A DNA stretch of 64,000 bases, from NCBI RefSeq assembly GCF_040712315.1, contig NC_134023.1, forward strand, positions 70,959,889 through 71,023,888, written 5' to 3'. Both the position numbers and the translations under genes were made by a program. Each line of letters starts with the position of its first letter. Within the stretch, counting starts at the first letter, position 1. The DNA comes from Castanea sativa (Eukaryota > Streptophyta > Magnoliopsida > Fagales > Fagaceae). Positions 10,219 to 24,000 of this stretch are shown in pieces. The notes below the pieces were generated by a model, which was not told where the DNA came from, ran no database searches, and was given only the letters and a program-made list of their open reading frames with translations.

Positions 10219-12424
10219 AAATCGTCATACCTTATTTAGCTTAAACTTATCTCTTATTCCCAGTTTAATTTGGCTACGACATGTTGCTCTTCAATACATA
10301 ATACTCCTTAAATATTTTAGTGTAATCTATGTTTTTTTAGTACTTTTTTCTTATATTCATCTACATAAACTTCTTATAAGTTCTTGAATTGATTAGAGTT
10401 TAAGAAGGTTGTATCAAGATAATGGCAACAATCTTTTGTGTTAGCACTACTCAAAGAACCAAAACTATTAAACACAAAATTACTACCATAATTTTTTTTT
10501 CTTTAGGATAATAAGTGATAAATGGCTGTTAGGTTGTTTACATTTCTTTATAAATAGTTGTTTCTGGTTATTTTGGGTGATGATGCAGGTATTACTAATG
10601 AAATTTTCTTATATTTTTTTAAAATTTTTTTATCACTAAAATTATGTTTCACATATGTCACACTTTTCAACAAGTGTCCTAAATGTATATATATATATAT
10701 AATTTCATTGGCAATTCTGTCACGATCCAAACTCGATACTCGGATTTGTAACCATAACTGGCATGCTAATATCAAGCTTAAACTTGATATTAACAGGAAT
10801 CAACTTAACTTTTAACAAAAGCTTTTACAAAAGCTTCCCTTTTTCTTTTCATTCTTGTTTCTTTACTTAAATGATATAACTTTTCACTTGACATTCAGAG
10901 CATCTACACTGTACTCAAAGAATAATATAATCCATCAGTTACTCAAATTCTAAATTTCACATAATACATCTCTTAAAATTTTAAGGTACACAACTTTCAT
11001 TAGATCCTAAAATACACAATACTTTTAAACGAAAAATATTAAATTGCTAGTTTGGGATTTATACTTTCAAAACTAAAACTAACTCCTTCCAAAACTCGAC
11101 TAAGGCTCCCTCTACTCTAAAATAAAACCTGTTAACTGAAAGAGTGGAAGAGGTGATCTATACAGCTCAGTAAGGGTAAAATACATAAGAATTTAGTAAG
11201 AATGCATATAAATCAAATCATTTCATTTTATAAATTTTCAAATTGGAAATATCTTTTAATGCATAGTATTTTATACTATTTATAATAATAACTTATACGC
11301 TTTTCGTAGGAAAATAATTGTTCTGATTTTTCTTATCAGATTAATATTACCAAAACCTTTCGGATTGAATTTCTTTCATTTCTTATAAAGTCACAAAATA
11401 TAATATTGATTGTTTCAAAATCATATACATACATACATATATATATGTGTGTGTGTGTGTGTGTATATATATGTGTGTGTATTCTTGTTACAAAATAATT
11501 ATTTTAACTTAAATCAAATAATTGGTAACTTTATCTTAAACTAGAAACATTTTAACAAATAAGAAGACTTTTCTTTATAAACTTCTTCTTGTAAAATATT
11601 ATAACTTTCATAGTCATAAAATTTAACATTTCATAAAGAGCAGATATTTGATAATTTTTTTAACGTAAACTTGTATTTTCATCAGAAGCTTTATCTTTAT
11701 AGAACGCTAAAACCTTTTCATTAAATTCTTTATCTTTAAAACATAACAAAACTTCAAAAACTTTTATCCTTAAAGAACAGCTTCTCTTTTCATCATAAAC
11801 TTTCTTTCATGAGAGCTTTTAACTTTTCATAATGCATTTAAACAATTCATTCTCTCATGATTAATAAAATAATATAGCTGTTCATAACATATTAGTTAGT
11901 ACATATCTGATAAGTCTGTACTTATTTTGGAGGCTTCTAGCACTACTGTGCTAGACATTCAGCATTCCCGAGATCACATCATAATACATATCTTTCAACC
12001 ATGAGGTTAGGTTGACAAACTAGCTATAGTTGTAGAGAACAAGAGTATTAAGTGTATAAATTTGTGAATAGCTCAACAAAATGAACTAGTTCTATGGTAT
12101 TAAAACACAATTATGAGCATCTATAAACAATTCTATCATGACTAATTTTGCTTTCTCCTACCCCTTTTGTGTTATTATTGATTGACTAAGATTTACTCCA
12201 CATTTAGATTCCTCTATCTTCAGGTTTATTAAATTGTGGAGAAAATTCTATAAAATAGTTGATTTTCATATATGATTTTAGTGAATATCAAAATATAAAT
12301 TGTTATATCTTGGTTTAATAAACAAAGTTTGTATAAATTGCTCATTAACTTCTCAAAAAATGAAAAATAATGTTAGCTTCCATATGAAATAATCAAGATT
12401 CATTTTCATGTTCTAATCAAAATT
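10219..12424. other. AT-rich intergenic stretch, no gene seen
   Basis: No supported coding sequence. A compound microsatellite (atac, at and gt runs) lies at about 11426-11480. The stretch at about 10895-10980 starts agcatctacactg, a motif common at MITE ends, but no partner end was found. Confidence 0.6.
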
Positions 12425-12429
12425 GTACA

Positions 12430-13179
12430 TGTAAGTACACAATTGCACCTGGCCCCAAGAACAGTTATGGGCTCAGACCCAATGAGCCTTAAACAATATG
12501 AATTTGTAGAGTGTGGGCTTGAAACCCAGGTTAGAAGTGTGTGAGGATTAAATGACAAACCCAAGATTGCAAACACTCGAAAAATAATGGAGAATATTGT
12601 AAATCAACCTCCTCGGACGTAAGCCAAGAGTTATTATTATTTTCTCTTTTCCCTTTTTTTCCTTTTCTTTTGATTACAAAGAAGTCCGTCCCTCTTTTCT
12701 GTGCTAGGTTGCCCCTTAAATACTCCTCTTTTTAATACTTTGTACACGTGTTGTCCTATCCCCCTCTTAACCTAGATATTTTCTTTCTCAGTGCCTTTGA
12801 ATAGTAACCAGAAGTTTCCCTTCCACTGTTCAGGTGTCACTTCCCCATTAATGCGGCCAGGGTGGTAGGTGCAGGATCTTTAGTGTGGAGGTAGCAGCCT
12901 TTATCTTTGACATTTTTCCAACATTGGTGCTTCTAGGGCATTCAAGGGTTCACCCCCTTTAACCATTGGCCTTGACCGTGTCAATCCCTAACCTTTACCA
13001 TGAAATTCCGAGTTCTCTAGTGTCCATCCGCAGAGAAATTCACCCTCGGATAGATCCTCGGATCCTCGGCGTATAGGCCGACCCATAATACTAACAAGTC
13101 TTAAACCCAAGAGCAGGTCGGCCTTCCTTAGCATGGCCCAACGGCCCATGTAACCATCAGAGTCTTTTTACCCCCCACA
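12430..13179 (+). mobile_element. Solo LTR with 5-bp target duplication
   Basis: The 750-bp segment begins TGTAAGTACACAATTG and ends ACCCCCCACA, with TG...CA termini. The 5 bp on each side are identical (gtaca at 12425-12429 and 13180-13184). No internal retroelement region is attached, so this is a solo LTR left by recombination between two LTRs. A related LTR lies in opposite orientation at 6753-7438. Confidence 0.8.
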
Positions 13180-13184
13180 GTACA

Positions 13185-14379
13185 TTCTCCAATTTTTTTT
13201 TTTTATTGTGTTGGGTTTTGATGCATATTTCGCCATATAGAATAATTGAAAGCAAATTGCAACATGTTTCCTTGGATAGAGATATATATATATATATATA
13301 TCAAGATATAGACTTCTTTACGTACAGAATATACATTACTTTATATTAGAATGTAATCCCATCATTTTGAGATGAGTTTGTGACTATTACTTATAAGTCT
13401 CAAGTCCAACTTAGGTAGCCTCATTTACCCATTTTTTTTTATTAAAAAAAAAAGTCACCAGAACTATTCTCATTTTTAACTTCACCACAAAAAAAAAAAA
13501 AAAAAAAAAATTATGATGACAAATTTTTCCATGCATTGCGCGGATTTACGACTAATATAAAATAATTGTTTGTTTGCTAGAAGCCTCAATTCTTATTCAT
13601 AATAGAAACGAAAAAGAACCTCAATTAATTACTCTTCTTCCATGCGCTTAGATCTTACTGATGAAAACTTGGCTTAACCAGTAGTACCATAAAATATGAG
13701 ACCATCCCAAAGTCACACCCATTCATATGATGCAAGAGTCATATTAAATTTTCCAGGGAGCAGTGATCGTCTGTGCTCAATTCCATCCAAGCAAATGAAG
13801 TCATGACTCAATTATTGAAACTAAAATAGTAACCCAGCTTTGCTTGTATCAGGTGGGTGAAGTTTTAAAATATTTTGAATAAAATATATTGCAAAATAAA
13901 GGTTAAGATGTATGATATATTGCAATAATGGACAGCTAATGTGAAAAAAAAATTAATTTTTTAAAGATGCTATTTAGGATAAAAAATACTTTACAAAATG
14001 GGATGTGATTCATGTGAATGATGTTGTGCTTAATAATTGTTGCAATAGTAGGGTCAAATAATTGTTGTGCGCTGATGGGACCCACTTGTAGATTGCGTGC
14101 AACTGATTTACAAAAAAATCTTTGTTCATCCGATTGGCCCAATCACAGCATGTTGCCAAGCTGAGAAGAAACCTGGAAAAGAAGTCCAAACGACTTGGCA
14201 TCTTGTGATTGGACTATTAATGCAATTTGACTTTTCGACTTGTAACAATATCTGCTTCCGCTTCTGATTCTGCGTACCTCACTCACCAACCTCTCTCTCT
14301 CACTCACTGTCTATTTATTATTATTATTAATAATATCAATAAGTACTGTTTGCATGTTTAAAGCTTGACTTAAAACTTG
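13185..14379. other. Upstream region of the callose synthase gene
   Basis: No gene is seen. It contains an AT dinucleotide run near 13280, A-rich runs at about 13440-13510, the possible Helitron 3' end at 13531-13555, and AT-rich sequence with a CT-rich patch (ctctctctctcactcactg) near 14292. I could not identify a TATA box with confidence. Confidence 0.5.
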
Positions 14380-15035
14380 AAAGTCCTCGGCAGCTTCTTC
14401 TTCCACTTCATTTCATTTTACTTCTGATCCTATTTTTCTTCGAAACCCACTTCTTCAAATTTGAAGATTTTCTCTTTTGCTTCTTTGGTTTTCTGTCTAA
14501 AGACACAGTTCTCTGTGTATATCTGTGCCTGAGTAACTGAACAAATGCTTCAACCATTTTGAGAGCTACATATAATGGCTTAGTTAAGGTATGCTTTGCA
14601 TTTGGGCTTGGAAAAATATATATTTATTAGACTTCATTATTTCTTTTGTTTCTGTACTTCGTTATTACATCGTTATTACAGAAATAACAAAAAAAGAAAA
14701 GAAAAGAAAAGAAACAATACTATTAGTATTACACTTTGTTTGATACTAAGGAAGTGAACCAAAAGAATAGTAGGTAACTAGATACACAGTTTTTGCCTCT
14801 TCTGCCTTTTGATGTTTTTTAATATCTTGAATTTGGGGGGAAAAAAGGGAGTCAAATATTGAGTTATGTATCAGTTGGGTGATGATTTTTTTTTTTTTTT
14901 TTTTTGAATTTCAGGGGCTTATACTTTATAATTTGGATTCAAAGTGATGAGTTTGATGGGAGTTTTTCTATTTTACTTGATTGGTTTTGGCAGGTAAACA
15001 AGGTGGCTTGAGTTGATATTTGTTGGGGTCTAGAG
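14380..15035 (+). promoter_or_regulatory. Probable 5' leader with two uORFs and a leader intron
   Basis: Pyrimidine-rich sequence at 14380-14500 looks like a plant 5' UTR. Two short upstream ORFs are visible: ATG at 14545 ending TGA at 14562 (5 codons) and ATG at 14575 followed by GCT TAG. A donor (ttaag|gtatgc, 14588/14589) and an acceptor (ttggcag|gtaaac, 14993/14994) define a likely 405-bp intron in the leader, and the coding ATG follows at 15036. Transcription start and use of the intron are inferred. Confidence 0.5.
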
Positions 15036-18000
15036 ATGTCAAGTAGAAGGGGGTCTGATCAGCCACCGCCTAGGCGGATTTTGCGGACTCAGACTGCTGG
15101 ACATTTAGGAGAGCCAATCTTGGATAGTGAGGTGGTGCCTTCTTCCTTGGTCGAGGTTGCTCCAATTCTTCGTGTGGCTAATGAAGTAGAGTCTAGCAAC
15201 CCAAGAGTTGCTTATCTCTGTAAGTTGCAGTTTTATTTTATATGATTTGAATTGTATATATGCTTGTATGCTTTGTGTATGTATCTACACCTGATTAAGT
15301 ATCCTCTTTGATCCACTAGAATTAAGAAGTCAGTGGATTTAACATATTTTAAACCATGTTGATTTATACTTGCTTTGATCTGTATCCAAATAAAGAAATG
15401 AAAAAACTTGCTTTGATCAGTTAGCTGTATATGATGTAAATATCGGGTCTTCCGTTGTTTTCTGGAGGTAGAACTTATGTTGGAATTTGGATTGCCAAAG
15501 TGAATTCAGAAAAACAATAAATAAAAACATTCATATGAGACATAAAATGTTAACATGGTTCTGCCAAATTTATGCCTACATTCATGGATGATGCAACAAA
15601 AATTCACATTTATACTATTTATTTGGTTTTTTCTATAATTAATATCATATGAGTTTTCTGTTCAATTGCTAAGTAATTCTTTTCTTCATTGCTTCTATTG
15701 TTCATCCTAACTAATAAATCACAGCATTTGGTTTTGTCTCTTTTTATATGTTATATTATGTCAGAATTTCACATGGTGTATATCTTGTAATGTATACAAT
15801 GGGATGCTTTCTGAACACTGATATGTATCTGAACTCAAATGCATATTTATGTCAATGCTGGAATTAGGTCGGTTTTATGCCTTCGAAAAAGCTCACAGAC
15901 TGGATCCTACATCTAGTGGACGTGGTGTTCGTCAATTTAAAACTGCACTTCTTCAACGTCTAGAAAGGGTAAGCTTTAAAATCATTTGCCCATTAAATCT
16001 ACTTTTTCTTCTCTAGTAAGAAATATTATTCTAGAAGGATCATGATCAAAGGTGTAACAATTTAAATAAAAAAAAGTCATATGCCTATCATGATTTGCAT
16101 GTTTTTAGTGAATTAGTACTTTCATTCAACTGAATGGAGAAATATAAGAGGAGAAACTGTCAGCACAGTACAAACATACTAGAAGTAAAAGAAAAAAAAA
16201 AAAAAAAAACTGCATACAGAAAAAAAAAAAAGAAGGGAATATGCCACATACTATGGAGAACCCTGTTCGGAATGGAATTACTCACTTTTTTGCTTGTTTC
16301 AGAATGTAATTCTTCATTTTTGTGCTTGCAGCAAGTATCAACCTAACAGCATTCACAATGCTCTGCCAAACTTGTCTCACTATCTTCATCGAACACTTGG
16401 TCAATATAGTCTACCAAACTTGCTTAGTGAAATGATCACTCAGAAAGTAGGTGACAGCTGCTTTCCAGTTCATTCCTGCAATCAGTGCAGAGAATGTCTC
16501 CCATATACTCCAATTAACCTGTTTGATCCCTGGTTGACAACTTATTCCTGATTGCAAGTTTGTTTATGAAGGAACGATTTGGAATAGCTTTTGTAAACCA
16601 TACCAACTTCCACCAAGAAACAAAGGGGAATCTTGTTCTAAGTACTTCCAAGTTGCAGTACATTAGTGTTTAGCATCCTTTGAAGGAAGCTAAGAAATTG
16701 AGTCCGTGGTACTCGAAACAACTTCATGTAGTCTGGGCTGAGTAGACAGTGAGTCCTCAGATCTAGCTAGGGGCCAACACGGAAACACCATTTATCATCT
16801 TGAAATTAATTTTTTTTTCCTGTCATTGTGTTTGCCATGCCACAGAGAGCTATATGGTCATATTTAGAATATATATATGATTTTGATAAATAATAAACTT
16901 CATTGAAAAAAGAAGAGAAAAAACAGAGGAAAAAATTTAGAATTTGATGATCCATCAGGATGCCAAAAATCATGACAAAGGAAGATAGTATCTCCTTGTC
17001 CCACTGAGAATTTCATAGAAGTTCTTGCTGTGTTTCTCAAGCCGAGGATCCTCTTCCATCTCCATGTGCTCTCTTGTGGGACTCTTAACTGCCCAAATTC
17101 TTATTGCTCTAAGAATATAAAGCTTTACCCATTCAACCATGATAGAGCATGCCTGAGCAAAGAGATTCCATATTTGTTTCATAACTGCAGCTGTGTTATT
17201 CTACTCTTCCACCTTCCTCAAACTGCTAGGACCAAGTTAGAACTCAATTAAATCAAGAAACAAAGGACGACACTCGAGAATTGGAGTTTCTGACCCTAAG
17301 TTCCAATCAGCACTTAGCTCAGAAAACACCTTCTCTAACCAGCATTGGCTGTCAAACCAGAGAACATTTCAAACTCATCTTGTACCTGCTTAATAGTCTC
17401 AATGGTGATTTGGTATTTTTATCTCAGATATTGCTTTTGTGTGATGGCTGACTTTAAATGATATAAATGTTCGGTGCCTTCTATCTGCTTTCTCCTTTTT
17501 CTTTTTCTTTTTTTTTTCTTTTTTTTTTTTCATTTTTCATTTTTCTTCCTTTTGAAGTAAAACTAATTTGCTCTACCTTAAAAAAATATTCCATAATGTT
17601 TCAAGATGTCATTACATTTTGGCTTTAGTTCCCTACAATTTCTAATCAAGGGTCTCTATGAAGAAATATTTATTCACTCTTATTTTATTTTCAGGAAAAT
17701 GAAATGACATTGGCAGGAAGGGTGAAGAGTGATGCTCGAGAAATGCAGAGATTTTATCAGGATTACTACAAAAAGTATATTCAGGCTTTGCAGGATGCTT
17801 CCGATAAACATGACCGGTTGGTTCTCTGAGAGAATTGATGTCTAGTTGATTACTTTCTTGATGGTTGGCTCTAGTGCATTATATGTATTTGATATTAAGT
17901 TCATGTTCCTGACTCAGTGCCCAACTTACAAAAGCATATCAAACTGCTTCTGTCCTATTTGAGGTTTTGAGGGCTGTAAATCAGACTGAAGCTGTTGAAA

Positions 18001-21000
18001 TGTCTGATGAGGTGAACTGAATGCATTTTACATCTTACTTCTGAATGAAATCAAGTTATTGGGATTTGCTAAAAAGAATACTTTTTTTGTCCAAGAACCT
18101 TAATGTGCTGTGGTTACATCTTACTTTTTTTGTCCAAGTTATTCTTTTTTCTCTTTTGTTGTGGTAATTGGATAGTATTTTCCTTTTGATTTCTATTGTA
18201 GATTTTGCAAGCTCACACTAAGGTTGAGGAGAAGAAACAGTTATATAAGCCTTATAATATTCTTCCTCTTGATCCAGATAGTGAACATCAGGCTATTATG
18301 AGTTTTCCTGAGGTTTGTTCCAGTTTTCTGGTGTGGAATAGTTGATTTTCCTTAGTTCTTGCACACTTTTTGATTTTGAATTATTTATTTTGCAGATTCA
18401 AGCTAGTGTTTCTTCACTTCGTAACACCCGGGGTTTGCCATGGCCAAAGGGCCACCAGAAGAAAGTAAATGAAGACATTCTAGACTGGCTTCAGGCCATG
18501 TTTGGTTTTCAGGTGACTTGCCAAATTGTTTGTTGTCCATTTCTTGGTTTTTCAAGTTTAACCAGCAGGATACCTTCCATTTATTAATATACAGAAGGAT
18601 AATGTTGAGAATCAAAGGGAGCACTTGATTCTGTTGCTTGCAAATGTGCACATAAGACAATTCCCAAAGCCTGATCAGCAACCCAAGGTCTTATTTTTCT
18701 TAGATTGCTTGGGATTTTATATTTACTGTCTGAGCAAGTCTTTAAATTTCCATAACATACACTACTTTTTGCCACTTTAGTTGGATGATCGTGCTCTGAC
18801 AGAAGTGATGAAGAAACTTTTTAAAAACTACAAAAGGTGGTGCAATTATTTGGATCGCAAAAGTAGCCTTTGGTGAGGCTTCCTATTTTTTATTTGTCTA
18901 TTTCTAAAATATGTTTTTGTTTAATTGCCAAGTGGATTAGATATAGTGTTGTGTGCAACAGTGCTACACTGCTGCTTCCTTCTGCTGTAGTTGGTACTTA
19001 AAAGCACCTCATTTTTCACAGTTTGTGTATTGTCTATTCTCTTTCATGCTCTTACTTTATGGTTTTTTAAATTGGCAGGTTACCAACAATTCAACAGGAA
19101 GTGCAGCAGCGAAAATTACTATACATGGGTTTATATCTTCTTATATGGGGAGAAGCTGCAAACTTGAGATTCATGCCAGAATGCCTTTGCTATATTTATC
19201 ATCATGTATGTACAGTTCAATCTGTTCATGAAATTGCAACAAGAGAAAAAAGAATAATTCTCTTTCCCATTTCTTTAGGGCTCTAAATTGTAAGGAGATG
19301 TATGAGAGATTTAGATACTTATGAGAATTAATTCAAGTGTGAGGATGTTGGCATGATAGTTGAAGGAGCCAAAATACAATAAAAAATTTACTTCTAATAA
19401 TTCTTTATCAGATATTAATGAGAGATTATAACTGAAAGAAAATGCATAATATGCAAGTTTTGTTGTGCCATATTGAGTAGTTGGAAATGCCTAGCTTATG
19501 GTGTCGAGGACTGCATGTTTTGTTGCTATTTGCAGCTTTATGATCTATTGGTAGGAGAGGTTTGGAACTTTGGAAGATATATGAGGGGTTGAATGGGCTG
19601 CAAGAATATGCAAGTCAACTCACTGACTTGGTGGTGTTTTTAAATTACTTTATACAATGTGATAGAGGTGCCATCATAGGCTTTCATGTGCCTGGTTTTT
19701 GATATTCTCATAGCCTTCATAGGTAGTTTAAATTTGCAATCTACAGACTTAATAATAAATGTATTAATCAGTAAGCAATATCTACCTTGTTCAGTCTAAA
19801 CATTTTGATGAGTATGTGCTGATCATCTCCAATTTTTTCTCTTTCCCCCCTAGTTTAGGAAGCATAGATAAAGGCTTTTCTTTTAAAATAATAATTCCAT
19901 AAATAAGCCTTTAACAGCTTTTTCAAGTGTCTAGTCATTATAGTTTGGAAGGCTTAAATTATGCACTGATATCATTGTACCAATTCTACTTTTGTAAATT
20001 TTCTAAAACGTTGAACTATTGTGTATATTATAATTTCCATAAAGTTTTTTGTAGTACATTCTGGCCATTACCACGTTTGATACATTGTGCTTTACACTTG
20101 ATAAAAATTTCTGTAGTTAAGTTGTGGAAGTTTGGGTCTCAGACCAAAAAATATAAATTATAGATGCTCAGAACAATTTTTAATAGACTTGCTCTGAATT
20201 TTCAGGTTCTTAACATATATGTTTCAAATTTATTCATGCTAACATTGAAATGGTTACTATCATTGATCATTGAGTGTAATTAGTACTTTATTGATTTTAT
20301 GTATAATTATTCAGTTGTTGTACTCCAATCTTTATAGATGGCGTTTGAGTTGTATGGGATGCTGGCTGGAAGTATCAGTCCAATGACTGGTGAGCCTGTA
20401 AAGCCAGCCTATGGTGGTGACGATGAGTCTTTTCTAAAGAAGGTGGTAACTCCCATATATGAGACGATAGAAAAGGTGTTGTTTCTGCACATTCTTTTGG
20501 GTCTATAAAAATGCATGTTATTATATTGATATATGACTGCTTTGTCTTACCATTTGTTTACAGGAAGCTAAAAGAAGCAAAGACGGAAAAGCAAAGCATT
20601 CTCAGTGGAGAAATTATGATGATTTAAATGAATATTTCTGGTACTATGTGTTTCTTTGTTTATATGAGTTTTGTATGTACAGAATGTAGTATATTAAAAG
20701 TTATGTTGGTGTGAATTGTAGGTCAGTTGATTGTTTTCGGCTGGGTTGGCCTATGCGTGCTGATGCTGATTTCTTTTGCCAACCTCCGGAACAGCATCGA
20801 GTTGACAAAAAGGATGTATGTTGTAATTTTGGGTTATACGTTGCTTGTTTGTTAGTTTTCTGGACTTGTTAATCTTTCTTTGCAACATATGAATCTAAAT
20901 TATTTCTTTTATTAATGATTTTTTTTTTTTTTTTGAATCTTGACTTATTTCATTGTACATTCATGAAATATTGTCCCTTGATGATACAAAGAATTTTCCT

Positions 21001-24000
21001 GTTCTATTTTCAGCTTTCTTGTACTAAATGTGGTTCAAACATCTATCCATACAGTCAACATCTATACAAGAAATGTAAAAGTTGTGTCTTGAGGAGTCCA
21101 AGAAAAAGCTTCGAGGGTCACCCTTTGGGTTTATAATTTAAGGCAGAGACATACAATCTGTCTCATGCTTCTAGCTATATTTATAATATTTGCCTCTTAC
21201 ATGTGGGTGCAGCTTACATTATTTATGTCCATTACTTGCATGTACAGATATACTGCTTAGGTGAGGAAGAGTTAGAGAAGAGAAATATGAGGTTGGGGTG
21301 AATAGGGAAGAGCCCGATGTAACAAAAAATAAGGCTAGGTTACTGTAATACATGGACTAGAAGAGAATGGAGAAGAAAATTGAATCCAAGAAGAGAAAGC
21401 CAAAACCCAGGGTTTGGGTGAAAGATATAATGATATAGGTTAGACAAGAGCCAAAAAAAAGAAAAAAAAAAAACACTTGCAGTCCTAGGCTTTGCCATAA
21501 AGCTTAAGTGGGATAGGAGAGCCTTATGAGAATAAATCCTGAACAAGTTTTGAACTGGAGTTCAACCAATCAACAACTTACAGCCAGGAAACAGAAGTGA
21601 GTACATTATAACCAGTGTTTAATTTGAGGAATTATTTAGATCAAGAGAAAGCTAGCAACTGTTTCAGGAACTTAAGTAAAAGCCACAGCTGAATTTGTCC
21701 AATCAGTCTTTTCAAACTAATTATACAGAGAGCAGAAACACTATTAGGTAAATACTACCTTTGAAAAAACCATGCACAGAATGATTTTTCTTTTTTTTAC
21801 TTGTAAATAATAAATTTTTGCAATGAATCTTAGCAGTAGTAAACCACCAAAAACTAACAACTATACGACTATATTAAAGGAGACAAAGAAGAGAAGATTT
21901 TAAATATAATGACTGAACCAATAAGAACAGAGAAAGGAAGGGTTTTACCAGGTTGTGGGGTATGGTATTTTTTGTAGGAGGATAATGGTAGTAATGGCCT
22001 ACGTGGTTACCTCCACATGGTTTCAAGTCTTCTTACTCTGATTTAGACACTCACAATGTTCAGATTTTACCTTAGTGTTATTCCCAAAAGCTAGACACAG
22101 CTTCTAATCTCCTACATGGTTACCTCCACTGTTTGTGCTTCTTGATAACTTGTAAAGAATAAGGAATACTAGTTATGTAGGATGTGCTGTAGCAGATACT
22201 CCACTCTCTTCATCCTCAAGGCTGCATAACCTGATACAAAATTGGGTGAGGATCTTTAAAAAGAACCTGCACATGAGCCCTTATTCTCTGGATTAAGGCT
22301 CCGGAGTAACTGAAATATCCATTCCTGTGTGTATGTGTGGATACACAATTCAGATACAGGAGTACAAATATGGAAACATTGATCCCTTCTTGAGAGCAGT
22401 AATGACTTAAAACTACAAGTAGTACTAGCATAGTTAGAATCAACAGCTATAGCTTTTCTGGCTATATGTTGCTGTTTTTGCATCTATACATTTATACTCT
22501 GTTCTTTGTTTTCCTAAATGCCTGCATTATCGTAATTGTCGTAGTCAATGATACGGATCTTTTATGCAATATGCCACTAGTCCACTTAGTTTCTCATTCC
22601 TCTTGATAAAATTCACTTAATTAACAACATTCTTTTAATTTTGGGATTCATATAGTTGACACCTATCACTCTGGGACTTGTATATATTGGTTGGTGATGC
22701 AGTTCATTTTTAAAGCCAATTGTTTACTAGTGCTTATGTTGTATGATAAGTAGATCCTTTCACTTGTAACATAAAGTTAGTTAGTTGATAGGTTATTAGT
22801 GATAAGTGCAATAGCCTATTAGTTAGAGATGTTTGTTAGACTTTGGGCAATCACATGGCAGCCACATGGTAGAGTCTTGTAACTAACTTTCTAGCCAATC
22901 AGCAGCTTGCTAATGTATCTATAAATAAGCAAGGTTGCTCTCATTTTAACTAGTTGAATTTGAATCCAAGAAATCTACCTATGAGGTATTATTCCAAGAG
23001 TGTGTCTCTTGAAGAGTTAGTTCATTCTTTCTTTTCTCTAAGCAACTTAGCTTTCTAAAACATCCTTTTTTTTCACCATTTTTTCCTCCATTAGATGGGT
23101 TCAAGTAACATCTAGTATAATTCTAAGCAATATTACACTATTTAATATTTTTTTTATTGAAATTGAATTTTAACAAATCCTTTGTTGGATTACATTTTCT
23201 TTGCATACCCTCCGTGCTTGAAAATTTTCAAAATGATCAAAGATCTATAACTGTGTCATCATTCAAATCAAATGTTTAGATTTCAAGTTTTTTATTTTAC
23301 AATCATGTATAAAAGATGAGTTTATGGATTAAATAGTAAATAACATCCAATTGACATCCAATTTGACATGCTTTTACCATGTAATCCAACTATGAGATTT
23401 TCAATGTATTTGTTATGAGTAATAGGGGCAAAACAATAATATCATGTATCTTATATATAAATAATATTTTATGTGTTAGGGTTGACTTATCAAACCCTAA
23501 AACACTTTCATAGTAAACAACATAGTATCAAAGCCACCAACCCGCTGCTACTGTTAACCCTCCGACCACCACTCATTGATATTGTTGTCGCCAGCAACCA
23601 TAACTTTACTCGCTAGCTCCGACTATCCTAATCGAGACCTTCAACGATCTCGATTTAGTGGCTGAAGGAGTTGTCCAGCGCTGATGACCCTCTCTCTGGT
23701 CTCGCGACACCAGATCGATGTCGCTTGACATGAGAGAGGCAGGGTTTTACTCGCCCTCCTCCGGCGACCCATCTTAGCTTACTCGCCGGTCTCGCGCCGC
23801 CTGTCCCACACCCTAGCGCCGCCGCCGGAGTTTTCAATTGAGGGTTTCAACCATGGTTTGATTTTTTCTTCTCTTCTTCAATACATTCTCTGTTTATCTA
23901 TTTAGGCAGCCTTAGGTTGATGTTTAGCGGTGGAATGGGCATTTCTTTTTGGTGTTGGTATGGATTTGTTGCTACCTTGTTTTTTGGAATAGTTTGGGGT

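Larger units (their letters stand above)
6307..13555 (+). mobile_element. Candidate Helitron bounded by TC...CTAA ends
   Basis: The left end tctatatctatatatttcta, followed by aaaagctgaagcgtaacattt, resembles the 5' end of many plant Helitrons. The right end has a decayed hairpin (ccatgcattgcgcgg), then atttacga and a terminal CTAA followed by T. The base before the left end is A, so insertion between A and T is possible. No Rep/helicase gene is seen between the ends, so it would be non-autonomous. It would contain the LTRs at 6753 and 12430 and the LINE at 8940 as later insertions. The two ends may instead belong to different elements. Confidence 0.4.
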
